A DNA stretch of 64,000 bases from positions 1 through 64,000 of IMG/VR virus record IMGVR_UViG_3300043570_000986; one strand, written 5' to 3'. Shown here piece by piece: positions 39,577 to 50,600 of this stretch. The first letter of the stretch is position 1. Each line of letters opens with the position of its first letter. Below the pieces are notes generated by a model that was not told the DNA's origin, did no database searches, and saw only the letters and a program-made list of their open reading frames with translations. Both the position numbers and the translations under genes were made by a program. The stretch comes from a virus.

Positions 39577-42570
39577 ATGAAAAAATCAAATAAGAAAATT
39601 CCTAAAACACATTTACCTAAATATTTTTATGGTGATGAAGTTCCTATGAATCAACAATCTTCATATAATCCTAATGTAAATCCTATGTATAGAACTAATG
39701 ATTCTGGTATGGGACCTAATGGACAAGCAGATGCTTATCAAGCACCTAGTGCTACTGATCAAGGTGGAGGTACTCAAAATATTTATAATCAAAAAAGATC
39801 TTTTGGTAAAAATATAGGACAGTATGCAGGTTATGCTGCGGCTGCAGGACAAACTGCTAGTAATTTAGCAGCTATTAATAATCAAAACTATAATGGTGAT
39901 ACTAAAGCTGCTTATCAATCACAAGCTATAGGTAGTGGTATTACTCAAGGTATGGGTAGTCTTAGTCCTTATATTGCTATGGGTACAGGTATTAGAAAAT
40001 CTGCTACAGGGATGATTGGTGATAAACAGGGAGCTAATAGAACATTATCTAATTGGGCGGCAGCACCTCATGAAGCAGCTAGTTCAGATATTGCTGCAGC
40101 TAATAATTCACAAAATACTCAATCTCAAAAGATTGGAGGATATATGTCAGCTATTGGTGATATTACAGGTATGAGTAAGATGCGTCAAATGTTTTCTTAT
40201 GGTACAGGTAATGATGAAAAGACTACAGGATTTTGGGGTAAGTATAATGATTTATCAGGTATTAGTGCTAGAAATAACCAGAAAAATTCTTTAGAACAAG
40301 AAAATTTAGCAGCTCAGAAAGCTCAAGAAGATGCTTATGCTCAACAACAAACTGATTATCAAAATCAACAACAATCAATGATGGATGCTGCTTTTGCTAG
40401 AGGATACGCAAATCAAAATCAAACAGGAGGAGGTGCATATGTTCAATATGCTAAATATGGTGGACAAATGAAATATGCCATGGGTGGTATGAACATACAA
40501 CCTAATGCTGAAGTTGAGGGTAATGAAATGATTACTTCAAATACACCACCACAAGTATTTGCTAATGGTGGAGTTGAATTAGCTTCCAATAATCCATATG
40601 GTACACCTACTTATAAAACTAATGGTGCTAGTCATGAAAATGGTGGAATACCTATGAATATGGCTCCAGGTTCTATTGTTAATGGTAAAACTAAAAATCC
40701 TTTAACAGGAAATAAGTTTACCAAAGATGTTGATATTATTGCTAAAATGGAAAATAAATATACTAAAAAAGCAGAAAGCGGTGATAAATTTTCTAATACA
40801 AATGCTAAACTTATATTACCTATTTTAGCACAAAAGAAAGATTATTTAAATAATTTACAAAATGCTATTATTGCTAATCAAAAACAAGCTAAAGCATTAA
40901 GTAGAGGGGAGTTACCTCAAGTTCCTATGGATAATCAACAAATGCAATCTCAAGGTATGCCTGGACAACCTCAAAATGCAGTAGCAATTGGTAAACATGG
41001 TGGTATGATGAATAAGATGGCAATGGGTGGAGTACAACTACCTTTTTATAATACTGATAATGCAGGTAATCCAATGTATGCAATGGGTGGTGGTTATCCA
41101 GCAATGACTAATCCTTATAATAACTTCAGAGGTAGTATACCTATGTATCCTGATGGTGGTATAAATGCACAAGGATTAACTAAACCTGAATATGAACAAG
41201 CACAAAGAGATAGTAGTGTAATTTATAAATCTGGACTTGCTAAAATTCCTAATTATCAATTTCCAGGTTTTACAGAATCTTCAATGAGAGAAGGTCTTCG
41301 TACTAATCCTAGATCACCAGCGATAAAAACAGCTACAGGACAACCATATGGTAGTGATGCTGGTGTTAATATGATGGACAGTGAAGCTTCTGATTTTAGT
41401 AATTTTAAAACTACAAGAGTTCCTTGGCAAGAATATATTCCCGGTACTGAAAAAAGTGGTGTTGCTATTGAAAATAAACCACTTGAAAAACCTGTTAGTT
41501 CTCCAAATTGGGGATCTACTACTATTTTAAAAGATGGTAGACATTTAAGAGCTTATCCAGATGGACATACTGAAATAGTAGGAAATCCAAGAAAAGTAGT
41601 AAATGTAGGTAATCTTGAAAAGAAAAAATACGGTGGTCAAATGTTACCTAAGTTTTTAGTAGGTGGAAGATATATTGATGGAGTTTGGGTAGAAGATAAT
41701 CAACCTACTGCAGGATTTCAAACTGATGCTTGGCAACAATCAAGTGGTCCTGTTAATAATATAGGAGAAAATTCTAATGTAAATAATTTAATTACTAATA
41801 AAGATTTTAATAAGTTTAAAAATGCAAATGCTGAAATAACAAATGATCAAATTATAAATCAAAATAATAAAGATCGAATGATTGGTAACACTAATGCAAG
41901 AATGCATCAAGCCAATAGATTATCAGGAGAATCTCAATATTTACCAGATAATAACAATGTTAGAAATAATCCTAATTTAAAACAAACTCAAAGAGAAACT
42001 GATCCTAATTCTAAAAACTTTGATTGGGGTAGCTTAGCGTTAAATGCTGGTAACTTTGCAGGACAAAACATGGGTAATATTTATGATTTAAGTAGAAAGA
42101 ATGCTCCTTTACAAAAGTATGATAGAGCTACTGGAAAATTTTTAGATCCTACAAAAGCAATTGCTGGTGAAAATTATATATACAGACAAACTAAAAATAC
42201 ATTACCTGGTCTTACTGGCGGAAATGCAGGAGCAACTATGGCTTTATTATTTGCTAATAAAGCAAATACTGCTACTAGAATTGGTAGACTTCGTGAAACA
42301 TATGATAATGCTAATGCACAAATTGGTAATCAATTAAGTCAGTATAATACTGAGATTGCTTATCGTGAAGCAGAAGCTAGAGCTAAAGATGCTGCAATGA
42401 AAGAAAATATTAGAAGTCAAGCTATTCATGGTATTGGTTCAAGTTTTGGTAAAGCTACTAAATCAGGTAAACAAGATGAAATGGATGAAAAAACTTTAGC
42501 CATGTATAAAGAATATTATAATAATCCTCAATTTAGAGCTGCATTAAAAAAAGCAGGTTATGATGTTTAA
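39577..42570 (+). CDS. Virion cargo protein with GG motifs, 997 aa
   Basis: Basic N-terminus (MKKSNKKIPKTHLPKYFYG), Ala/Gly/Gln-rich low-complexity region, then repeated short GG motifs: KYGGQMKYAMGG (about 293), KHGGMMNKMAMGG (about 473), YPDGG (about 523) and KKYGGQMLPKFLVGG (about 683). Between them lies a conserved domain with EVEGNEMI and GASHENGGIPMNMAPGSIV (about 310-365). C-terminal part is helical. Such proteins are internal virion components in crAss-like phages. It opens the cargo operon with its own promoter. Function unknown. Confidence 0.62.
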   Translation: MKKSNKKIPKTHLPKYFYGDEVPMNQQSSYNPNVNPMYRTNDSGMGPNGQADAYQAPSATDQGGGTQNIYNQKRSFGKNIGQYAGYAAAAGQTASNLAAINNQNYNGDTKAAYQSQAIGSGITQGMGSLSPYIAMGTGIRKSATGMIGDKQGANRTLSNWAAAPHEAASSDIAAANNSQNTQSQKIGGYMSAIGDITGMSKMRQMFSYGTGNDEKTTGFWGKYNDLSGISARNNQKNSLEQENLAAQKAQEDAYAQQQTDYQNQQQSMMDAAFARGYANQNQTGGGAYVQYAKYGGQMKYAMGGMNIQPNAEVEGNEMITSNTPPQVFANGGVELASNNPYGTPTYKTNGASHENGGIPMNMAPGSIVNGKTKNPLTGNKFTKDVDIIAKMENKYTKKAESGDKFSNTNAKLILPILAQKKDYLNNLQNAIIANQKQAKALSRGELPQVPMDNQQMQSQGMPGQPQNAVAIGKHGGMMNKMAMGGVQLPFYNTDNAGNPMYAMGGGYPAMTNPYNNFRGSIPMYPDGGINAQGLTKPEYEQAQRDSSVIYKSGLAKIPNYQFPGFTESSMREGLRTNPRSPAIKTATGQPYGSDAGVNMMDSEASDFSNFKTTRVPWQEYIPGTEKSGVAIENKPLEKPVSSPNWGSTTILKDGRHLRAYPDGHTEIVGNPRKVVNVGNLEKKKYGGQMLPKFLVGGRYIDGVWVEDNQPTAGFQTDAWQQSSGPVNNIGENSNVNNLITNKDFNKFKNANAEITNDQIINQNNKDRMIGNTNARMHQANRLSGESQYLPDNNNVRNNPNLKQTQRETDPNSKNFDWGSLALNAGNFAGQNMGNIYDLSRKNAPLQKYDRATGKFLDPTKAIAGENYIYRQTKNTLPGLTGGNAGATMALLFANKANTATRIGRLRETYDNANAQIGNQLSQYNTEIAYREAEARAKDAAMKENIRSQAIHGIGSSFGKATKSGKQDEMDEKTLAMYKEYYNNPQFRAALKKAGYDV

Positions 42571-42572
42571 AT

Positions 42573-42603
42573 TTTGTTTCTAACTAATTAATTAATACCT
42601 TTA
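42573..42603 (+). promoter_or_regulatory. Possible promoter, 4 nt before the ATG
   Basis: TTTG (42573-42576), 19 nt, then TACCTTTA (42596-42603), followed by 4 nt and the ATG at 42608. The -7 element and the 4-nt distance match the promoters at 7434 and 8559; the spacer is one base shorter. Confidence 0.45.
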
Positions 42604-42607
42604 CAAA

Positions 42608-44668
42608 ATGCCAATAAATAGATTTTCTACCGTAGGTCAAAGTGAATATACTCCACAACATGTACCATTACCTTTTGAGGCAATAGGTGCATTAGGTGAA
42701 AGAACTCAAAAAGCACATGATGCTGCTATTGATGATACTTATAAATTAAAAGATTTAATGACTAAAGTACCAGCAATTTATGATCCTAATTTAGGTTTAT
42801 CTAATATTCAAAAGAAAAAAGAATTAGATGCTCAATTTGCACCTAAGATTGATGAACTTACTAATAAGATAATGGCAGGAGATTCTAATGCTCCTAGAGA
42901 ATTAGAACAACTTAAAAGAGATTTTGCTAATAATCCTATTAGACAAGAACTTGAAAATTCATATGTAGACTATCAAGCATATAAAAAAGATATGATGGAT
43001 AAAAAAGATGCATATGCTGTTTATAAAGATCCATATAGAAATAAAGCGTTAATTAATGAAGCTGGTGAACTTCAACCATTTAGATATTCTGGTATGGGTG
43101 AAAAACAAGATCATGCAACTGAAGCTAGAGCTCAAATGTCAGATATTGCTAAATGGGGATATGATTCTAAAAATTCATATTTAGATCCTAAAGATGGTAA
43201 TATTTATACTAAAGGTTCTAGTGGTAAATATATTAAAGATGAAAGAGTTAGACAATTAGCAAATACCAAAGCTGATAAATTTATTCAAACTCAAAAAGGT
43301 CAAGATTATTTACAATTATTACATTATCAAAATCCCAATGCTACACCTCAAGAATTAATGCAAGGAGTATCTGATTATTTATATGCTGCTGGTGCTAATC
43401 AAGTATTTCAAGATGTTGGTGGAATGACTGATGTTCAAGCAACAAGTATGTCTGGAGATATTAGAAAAGAAAAACAAGAATTTGCTGGACCAATGCCTAC
43501 ATATCAAAATCCATTAGCAACTACTGGAACAACACTTACTCCTAAATCAGGATTAGGTTGGTTAGGTATTAATACAAATTCTATTAATGATGATGGAACA
43601 GTTAATCATAGAACAAATATTGATTCTAAATATATTGTAACAAAAATTGATGGTACAACTTCTACATATTATACAAGTCAAGAAGCTCATAAAGCTGCTG
43701 GAAATACAGGTATTATAACTCAACAAAAAACAGATAAAGGTGAACAACAGCAAAACTTAACTAAATTTTACAATGATTTATTAACTACAGCTAGAGGTTT
43801 AGGTTTAGAAATACCTAAAAAATCTAATGATAAATCTAGAACAGATTATGATGAATTACAAAAACAATTATCAAAATATGGTCAAAATATGCAACAACAA
43901 GGTAATACTTCTGCAGGATTACAATCAAGATTTGGTAATAATTTATCTAATGAATTATTAGGAACTGTTACTGCAAAAGATGATGGTACTACAGTATTTA
44001 AAAAATCTCCATTATTAGGAGGTGCTAAAATTGTAGATCAATCTACAGGAGAAGTTATTTCAGAAAATAAAGAAGAAGTAGCAAAAGATGGAGCTATTAG
44101 AGGTATTAATTATTTTGCTCCTGAAGCAGGTACTTATAGAATGGATTCTAAAAACAAAGCTTACAATTATAATCCTGGAGATAATAATTTAAACGCTATG
44201 ACTAAAAATACACATAGTTTAACACAAGATATTGTTAAAGCTAGACAAGGTAAACAAAATAGTAAAACAATTATTGATAGTGATAATAATACTGTTGGAG
44301 ATTATGCTAACAATATTGTAAATAGTTTAAAAGAAAACTTTAAAACAATACCTGCAAATAACCCACAAGGATTAATATTAGCTAATCATTTAAGTGAAAA
44401 TCTTGCTAAATTAAATGGATATGAACCAGTTAGTGTTAAAACTAGTGATATTTTAATACAAGAAGGTTCTCGTAGAGGATCTCCAAAATATAATTATGTA
44501 GCTTATGAACATAAAGGATTTGGTACTACTAATGAAGCTGATGATAAAATATTAAGAGTGGATGCTGAAAGTGGACAAACAGAAATTATGACATTAGGTG
44601 ATATTCATGCTAGTGAAAGAGATTATTTACAACAAAATTATGCAGGTGCATTTGAACCAACTAAATAA
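42608..44668 (+). CDS. Internal virion (cargo) protein, 686 aa
   Basis: N-terminus MPINRFSTVGQSEYTPQHVPLPFEAIGALGERTQKAHD is the characteristic start of cargo proteins of crAss-like and related phages ('Y.pq.vPLPF..i..al'). The rest is helical, Gln/Lys-rich and without enzymatic motif, as expected for a protein packed in the head and ejected with the RNA polymerase. Lies directly upstream of the giant protein gene. Confidence 0.68.
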   Translation: MPINRFSTVGQSEYTPQHVPLPFEAIGALGERTQKAHDAAIDDTYKLKDLMTKVPAIYDPNLGLSNIQKKKELDAQFAPKIDELTNKIMAGDSNAPRELEQLKRDFANNPIRQELENSYVDYQAYKKDMMDKKDAYAVYKDPYRNKALINEAGELQPFRYSGMGEKQDHATEARAQMSDIAKWGYDSKNSYLDPKDGNIYTKGSSGKYIKDERVRQLANTKADKFIQTQKGQDYLQLLHYQNPNATPQELMQGVSDYLYAAGANQVFQDVGGMTDVQATSMSGDIRKEKQEFAGPMPTYQNPLATTGTTLTPKSGLGWLGINTNSINDDGTVNHRTNIDSKYIVTKIDGTTSTYYTSQEAHKAAGNTGIITQQKTDKGEQQQNLTKFYNDLLTTARGLGLEIPKKSNDKSRTDYDELQKQLSKYGQNMQQQGNTSAGLQSRFGNNLSNELLGTVTAKDDGTTVFKKSPLLGGAKIVDQSTGEVISENKEEVAKDGAIRGINYFAPEAGTYRMDSKNKAYNYNPGDNNLNAMTKNTHSLTQDIVKARQGKQNSKTIIDSDNNTVGDYANNIVNSLKENFKTIPANNPQGLILANHLSENLAKLNGYEPVSVKTSDILIQEGSRRGSPKYNYVAYEHKGFGTTNEADDKILRVDAESGQTEIMTLGDIHASERDYLQQNYAGAFEPTK

Positions 44669-44674
44669 TAAATT

Positions 44675-47600
44675 ATGCCAGAAAATCCTATAATTACACC
44701 AATTACATTTGATCCAGATAAACAAATAAAATCTTTAACAGGTGGTCAAGCTACACAATTAGGAATTGAAAGTGGAGAAGCTTTTGGTTTAAGTGCACCA
44801 TCATTTGGAACATCTCAATATGATAAACCTCAAGAAACATCTTGGAGTGAAGTAAAATCAGGAGATTTTAAATATCTTCGTGGAGAAAGACAAACTAAGT
44901 TAGATAAACTAGGTAATGGTTTAATTAACATGGCAGGTAAAACTCTTACTACTGCTGCAGAAGGTATTGTTAATCCATTTTATGGAACTATTGCAGCATT
45001 AACTAATACTAATGAAAAAGGTGAGTGGGATCCAAGTGCTAATGCTTATTATAATAATGCTTTAACTCAAAGTTTAGATAATGTAGGTAAAGGATTTGAA
45101 GAATTTGCACCTACCTATGAAACTAAAAAAGAAGCCACGGCTACAGGATTAGGTAAATTATGGTCATTTAATACTATATCAAGAGATATATTAGGTGGTG
45201 CTGGTACTACTATTGGTGCTGCATTAACAGGTGCTGCATGGTCTAAAGGAATGTCTTTAGTTGGTAAAGCATTAGGTGCTGCAGGATCTTCTCAAGAAGC
45301 TGCTACAATAATTGCTGAAGCTGCTGAGTCAGGTATTGCTGCATCTGCAGATAAATTAAAATATGTTGCTAATGAATCTTTAAAGAAAACTATTAAAGAT
45401 GGTGCTAGACAAGGAACTATTGCTATAACTTCTGCATCAGGTGAAGCAGGAGCAGAAGCTCGTGAAGCTGAAAAGAATGTATATTATAAATTAACTCATG
45501 ATGACTTTGGTAATGAAAAAAGAATGTCTGAAGGTGAGTTAGAATATGCTAAGATGATGTCTAAACAAGCAGGTGATGCAGCTTTTGCAATGAACTTACC
45601 TGTAATTATGGCTGATAACTGGATTACTTTTGGTAAAGCTTTATTTGGAAATAAGACAAATGACTTTGCTAAAAAAATTATTAAAGAAGGTTCTGTATTA
45701 GATGAAGCTACTGGAGCTTATAAAGCTATTGAAAAAGGTAAATATGCTAACTTAGGATATAGAGCAGGTAAAATAGGTGGTACTATGGCTTCTGAGGGAA
45801 CTCAAGAGCAACTACAATTTGGTATTGGTAAAACTGTTGAAGATTATTATAAAAATAAATATTACAATCCTAATGCTGCAGACTTTGCAGATTCAATGAC
45901 TAAAGGTTTAGCTGAAGCTTATGGAACTCAAGAAGGATGGCATTCAGGCATCATAGGAGCATTGTCAGCAGGTATTGCAGGGCCAGGTATAGTATTAGCT
46001 AGTAAAGGAGGTAAAGCTTTTAAAGATGAATATATTACTAATCCTGAAGATGCTATTATTGCTAAAGGAGTTGAATCTTTAAATCAATATAGTGCAGAAG
46101 TTATTAGAAAAAAGTTTGTAGATAATTTTGTAAGATCTGCAAATATTACTGAAAATAAAGATGAAGCATTAGCTAATAATGATGATTTTAATTATCATAA
46201 TGCAAATGAAGATATGATATTTTCATATGTTTATAATAGAATGCAAAATGGTAAGTTAGAAGATCTTAAACAAGAATTAAATGCTTTTAAAGATTTAACT
46301 GTAGAAGAATTAAAAAATCAATATGGTATAGAAATTAATGTTAATAATAAAAGTAAGTTTGATGAATTAACTTCAACAAATGCTGTTAAAAAGTTTGTTG
46401 AATCTAGAATGGAAAAAGTTGCAGCTATTGAAGATACTTACAATTCTGTAACTAAATTATTTCCTAATGCTAATCCTGATGTAAAAGAGTTACTTATGTA
46501 TTCTGCTCAAGGTATGGAAAATACTAAAGAGAGAAGAAAATCATTAGGTGTTGAAATTAGTGAAACTGTAGGACAACCTGTATTACAAGAATTAATTACA
46601 AGAGCAGTACCTGAACAAGAAGTATTGTCTACATTTATAACAGCTACTCCAGAAAACTTTGGTACAAGATACGCAAGTTTAAGTTTAGAAAATCAAGAAA
46701 ACTTTAAAGCTTTTTTAAAAGCTACTAAAAATGTTAATGAGTTAAAAAAAGATGAAGTAATTAAAAAACTTGATGATTTAAGTTCTTTAACAAATAGAGA
46801 AAAAGATTTTGTTGCTGCTTATAATGCATTAAAAACTCCTCAATTACAAGATCAATTTTTACAACAATCTCAAACTCTTTGGGATAAATATGCTAATATA
46901 GAAAAACAAAAGAATAAGCAAGATGTAGCTGAAGAACAAGCTGCAAATCAACCTCCTGTTCAACCTCCGGCTAATCCATTAGATCCTAATGATCCAAATA
47001 ATGCTAATCCACCAGCACCAGGACAACAACCTGTTTCTGCACCTGCTGCAAAAGTTGATCCAAGTAATCCTTTAGCTCAATGGTATACTGCTAATAAAAT
47101 AGATTATAGTATTTCTGAAAAAGATTTAACAGATGCATTAAATAGAGATGTTGCTAATAAAACAATTAGTGAAGAAGAAGCAGGAAATATATTTGCTGAT
47201 TGGAGTGATAATCAAAATAAACAACCTGCACCTATACAAGGTATTACTCCTGAAAGTATAGAAAGAGAAAAACAAAAAGAACTTGAATTTTGGAAAGATA
47301 ATCTTGATGATGCTTGGAAAGCTGGAAGTAAAGAAACTATAAGAGAACACATAGAAAAAAAATATAATGATCTTTTAGCTTCTATTGGTAAACAACCTGC
47401 ACCTGAACAAAATACTAAAGATCCTAAAAGACCTCAGTCATTTTTAATGACTCAAACTAAAGATAGAGATACTGCATTGCAATCTAATGGTGCTGTTATA
47501 GGTAACTTTAGAGGAACTAAAGAAGATGGTACACCTAAATATGGAATACCAGTTAATGGTCAACCTGTAGTATTATCTACATTTGCTGAAGTACAAGGTA

Positions 47601-50600
47601 AATTAAAAGAATTAATTGATTCTAAAGAAAATTTAAATGATCATATTAATTTTGAAATTACAGATTCAGGATTTGTATTAATACTTATAGATGATATGCC
47701 AGTATCTGTTATAGATAATGGTAAAAACTTTAAAGGTACTGAAGAACAAAAGAAAGATTTTTTTGAAGTAAATTATTTATTTTATAAAAATACTGTAGCT
47801 AGAACTATTGAAGAACTAAATGCTAATAAAGCATTAATTAACTTTACAGCTACTTCATTATTAAACTTTACAACTAATAATGAAGATACTCAAACTACAT
47901 TAGAAACTTTACAACAAGAAAATCCTCAAATACCTTTTGTATTAAAAATAGGTCCTAATATGTTAGACCCTTTAAATACTGATACAGATATTTATTATAA
48001 TGAAGAAACAAAAGGTCAATCTGTTAGTAGCAATGAATCTATTGCTAATATTCAAGATGGACTACATTTAGAAATAACTGAAAACTCATATCCTCAATTA
48101 CCTATTAAAGTTAGAATTGCACCTCATGCTAATCTTCAAGAAGAATTAGATAAAGTTAATGCTGCTACAACTCCAGAAGAAAAGATTGCTGCAGTTAAAG
48201 CATTTAATAATGAAGTATTTATTGCATTAAAACCTGTTAAAGGAGTTAATAGAAAAATATCATTATTCTATGATACTAAATCTGATATTTTTGCTTTACA
48301 AGTTGAAGAAAAAACATCTGGTTCTAAATGGGGTGGTGAAACTACTAAAAAGACTGCTGAAATTGTATTACCTAATGTTTCTACTGAATCTATTTTACAA
48401 GGATTAAATGCTAGACAAGTTAATGGTAAAGATGCTAGAGCATTAGTTGAAGCAGATATTAAATACAACAATTATATTGATGAAGATAATCAAGTTATCC
48501 CATCTAGACTTTCTACACCTATTGGACAAGAAGGTTTATTTAAATATGATTTACAAGCACAAATTGCTGATGATGTTAAACCTGCAAGTTCAACTGTAGT
48601 TACTACTACACCTGCTCAACAAACACCTGCTCAAACTACAACAACTACAACTCTTACAAATGAAGAACAAATTGCTAAATATAGAGCAGATGAACAAGCA
48701 GAACTTCTTAAAGCAATACCTAATATAGCTGATTATTCAGATACTTATGGTGAAAATCAAGGCAATATGCCTGATAATTTATATGCTATATACAAACCTA
48801 TTTATGATAAATATAATAAATTAATTACTGATGTATCAGAAAGTAAACCTACTACAGATGCTAAAGCTGATATAGAAAGAAGAAGACAAGAGGAATTAGA
48901 AGCTTTACCATTTGATGAAGAAGCTAAACAAAGACTAGAATTTGCAAAAACAAAAGGGCAAGAAAGATATTTAAGAGAATTAAAATTACAAGCATCTAAA
49001 ATAGCAGGAAGAGTAGATACCTCAACAGGTAAAAGCATACTTATTCCTAGTGGTAGTGATATAATAGAAAAACATAATGCTGAAGATGTATTAAATAATT
49101 CAAATTCTGATATTGAAAGTAGAATTATGGCTATTCAAAAATTAGCTGAAATAAGTAAACCATATAATGAAGGAAGAAAATCTGATATTTTAAAAAGCAT
49201 TGTTAAAATAAAATCAGGAGAGATCTTAGGTGTTGAAGATCTTGAAATTAAAAAAATATATGATGCAGAACTAGCTGCTTTAAAAACTAAACCTGTTACA
49301 ACGTCTACTGCTAATACAGAATTAGAAGCAGATTTTGCTACAATGAATAATAGTACTGCATTTGTAGGTAAAGTTAAAGAAGATTTAATTAATAAATGGA
49401 ATCAAATATTAGGTACTAATTTTCCAACTAAACCTAAGTCTGCACAATTAAGTTTATTTAAATCTGCTGTTGAATCTTATCTTAATAAAATTAATCCTGA
49501 AAGAGGTAAAGATATTGTATATTCAATTGGATTAGAAGAATCTACTGGTATTACTCAACAAGAAATTGATGCAATTAAAGCAATACTTCCTAAGTTTATA
49601 TCTATTGATGATATTAAAACTATTGCTCAAAATTTAAGAGTTAAAGGTATTCCTTATGGTGCATTTAAAAATAAAGTAATTTATTTAAATACTGCTAAAG
49701 GTAAACCAGGTACAGCATACCATGAAGCATTCCATGCTGTATTCAGAACAATGTTAACTGATGCTCAGATACAAAAGTATTTAATGGCTTCTGCTAAAGA
49801 CTTTGTTAAATCTGGTAAAAACATGCAAGAAGAAGTTGCTAAACTTCGTGAAACAGTTGCTGACTATTTAACTAAATCTGATTTAGAATTACAAACTATT
49901 GTGTTAGAAGAACACATGGCGGATAAGTTTCAAGCTTTTTCTGAAAATAAAGTAGGTAGAGAAACTGAACCTTTTTTAAGACAATTGTTTATTAAAATTA
50001 AAGAATTTTTTAAACAATTATTTAGAATGGGTAATGAGTTAGACATGTTCTATAGTAACATTCTAAAAGGTGCATTTGTTAATGCTACACCTATTTCTAA
50101 TGTCTATACTAAGTCTAATGATACAGTATTTAAATTATTACCTAATAAGTTTACAGCTACAGATAATGGATTCTTTACTGCACAAGAATCTAGAAAAATA
50201 ATAAACTCTTTTGCTATTGATATTTATAAGTTTAAAACTGGTAAGTATGGTAAGATTGAAGAATTAACTAATAAAGATGGTTCTGTTAAATCAGATGAAC
50301 AAATTTTAAAATATTTTGTCAATAAGCGTGTTAATGATTTAACAACCAAAGGTTATGATTATGCTGATAGTTTCATGGATACTAATGAAGTTATGGCTAA
50401 TGAAATTAGTAGTAACATTGAAAAAGAACTTTATTTGTATGATGATAAAAATACAAATAGTTCTAACACAAATGGTTATGAAGTATTGAGTAGTTCAGTT
50501 TTAGAAAAATTAAAAATATTTAATTTTAAAAATTCTAGTGAAGATATAACTGAACAAGAAGGTGGTGATGAAAATCAAGAAATTAAAGAAAAGTTTAGTT

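Noticed and set aside
47138-49038. Several antisense frames within the giant gene, with Phe/Ser/Leu-rich composition
   Set aside because: All are reverse-strand shadows of AT-rich coding sequence, without leaders or neighbours on that strand.
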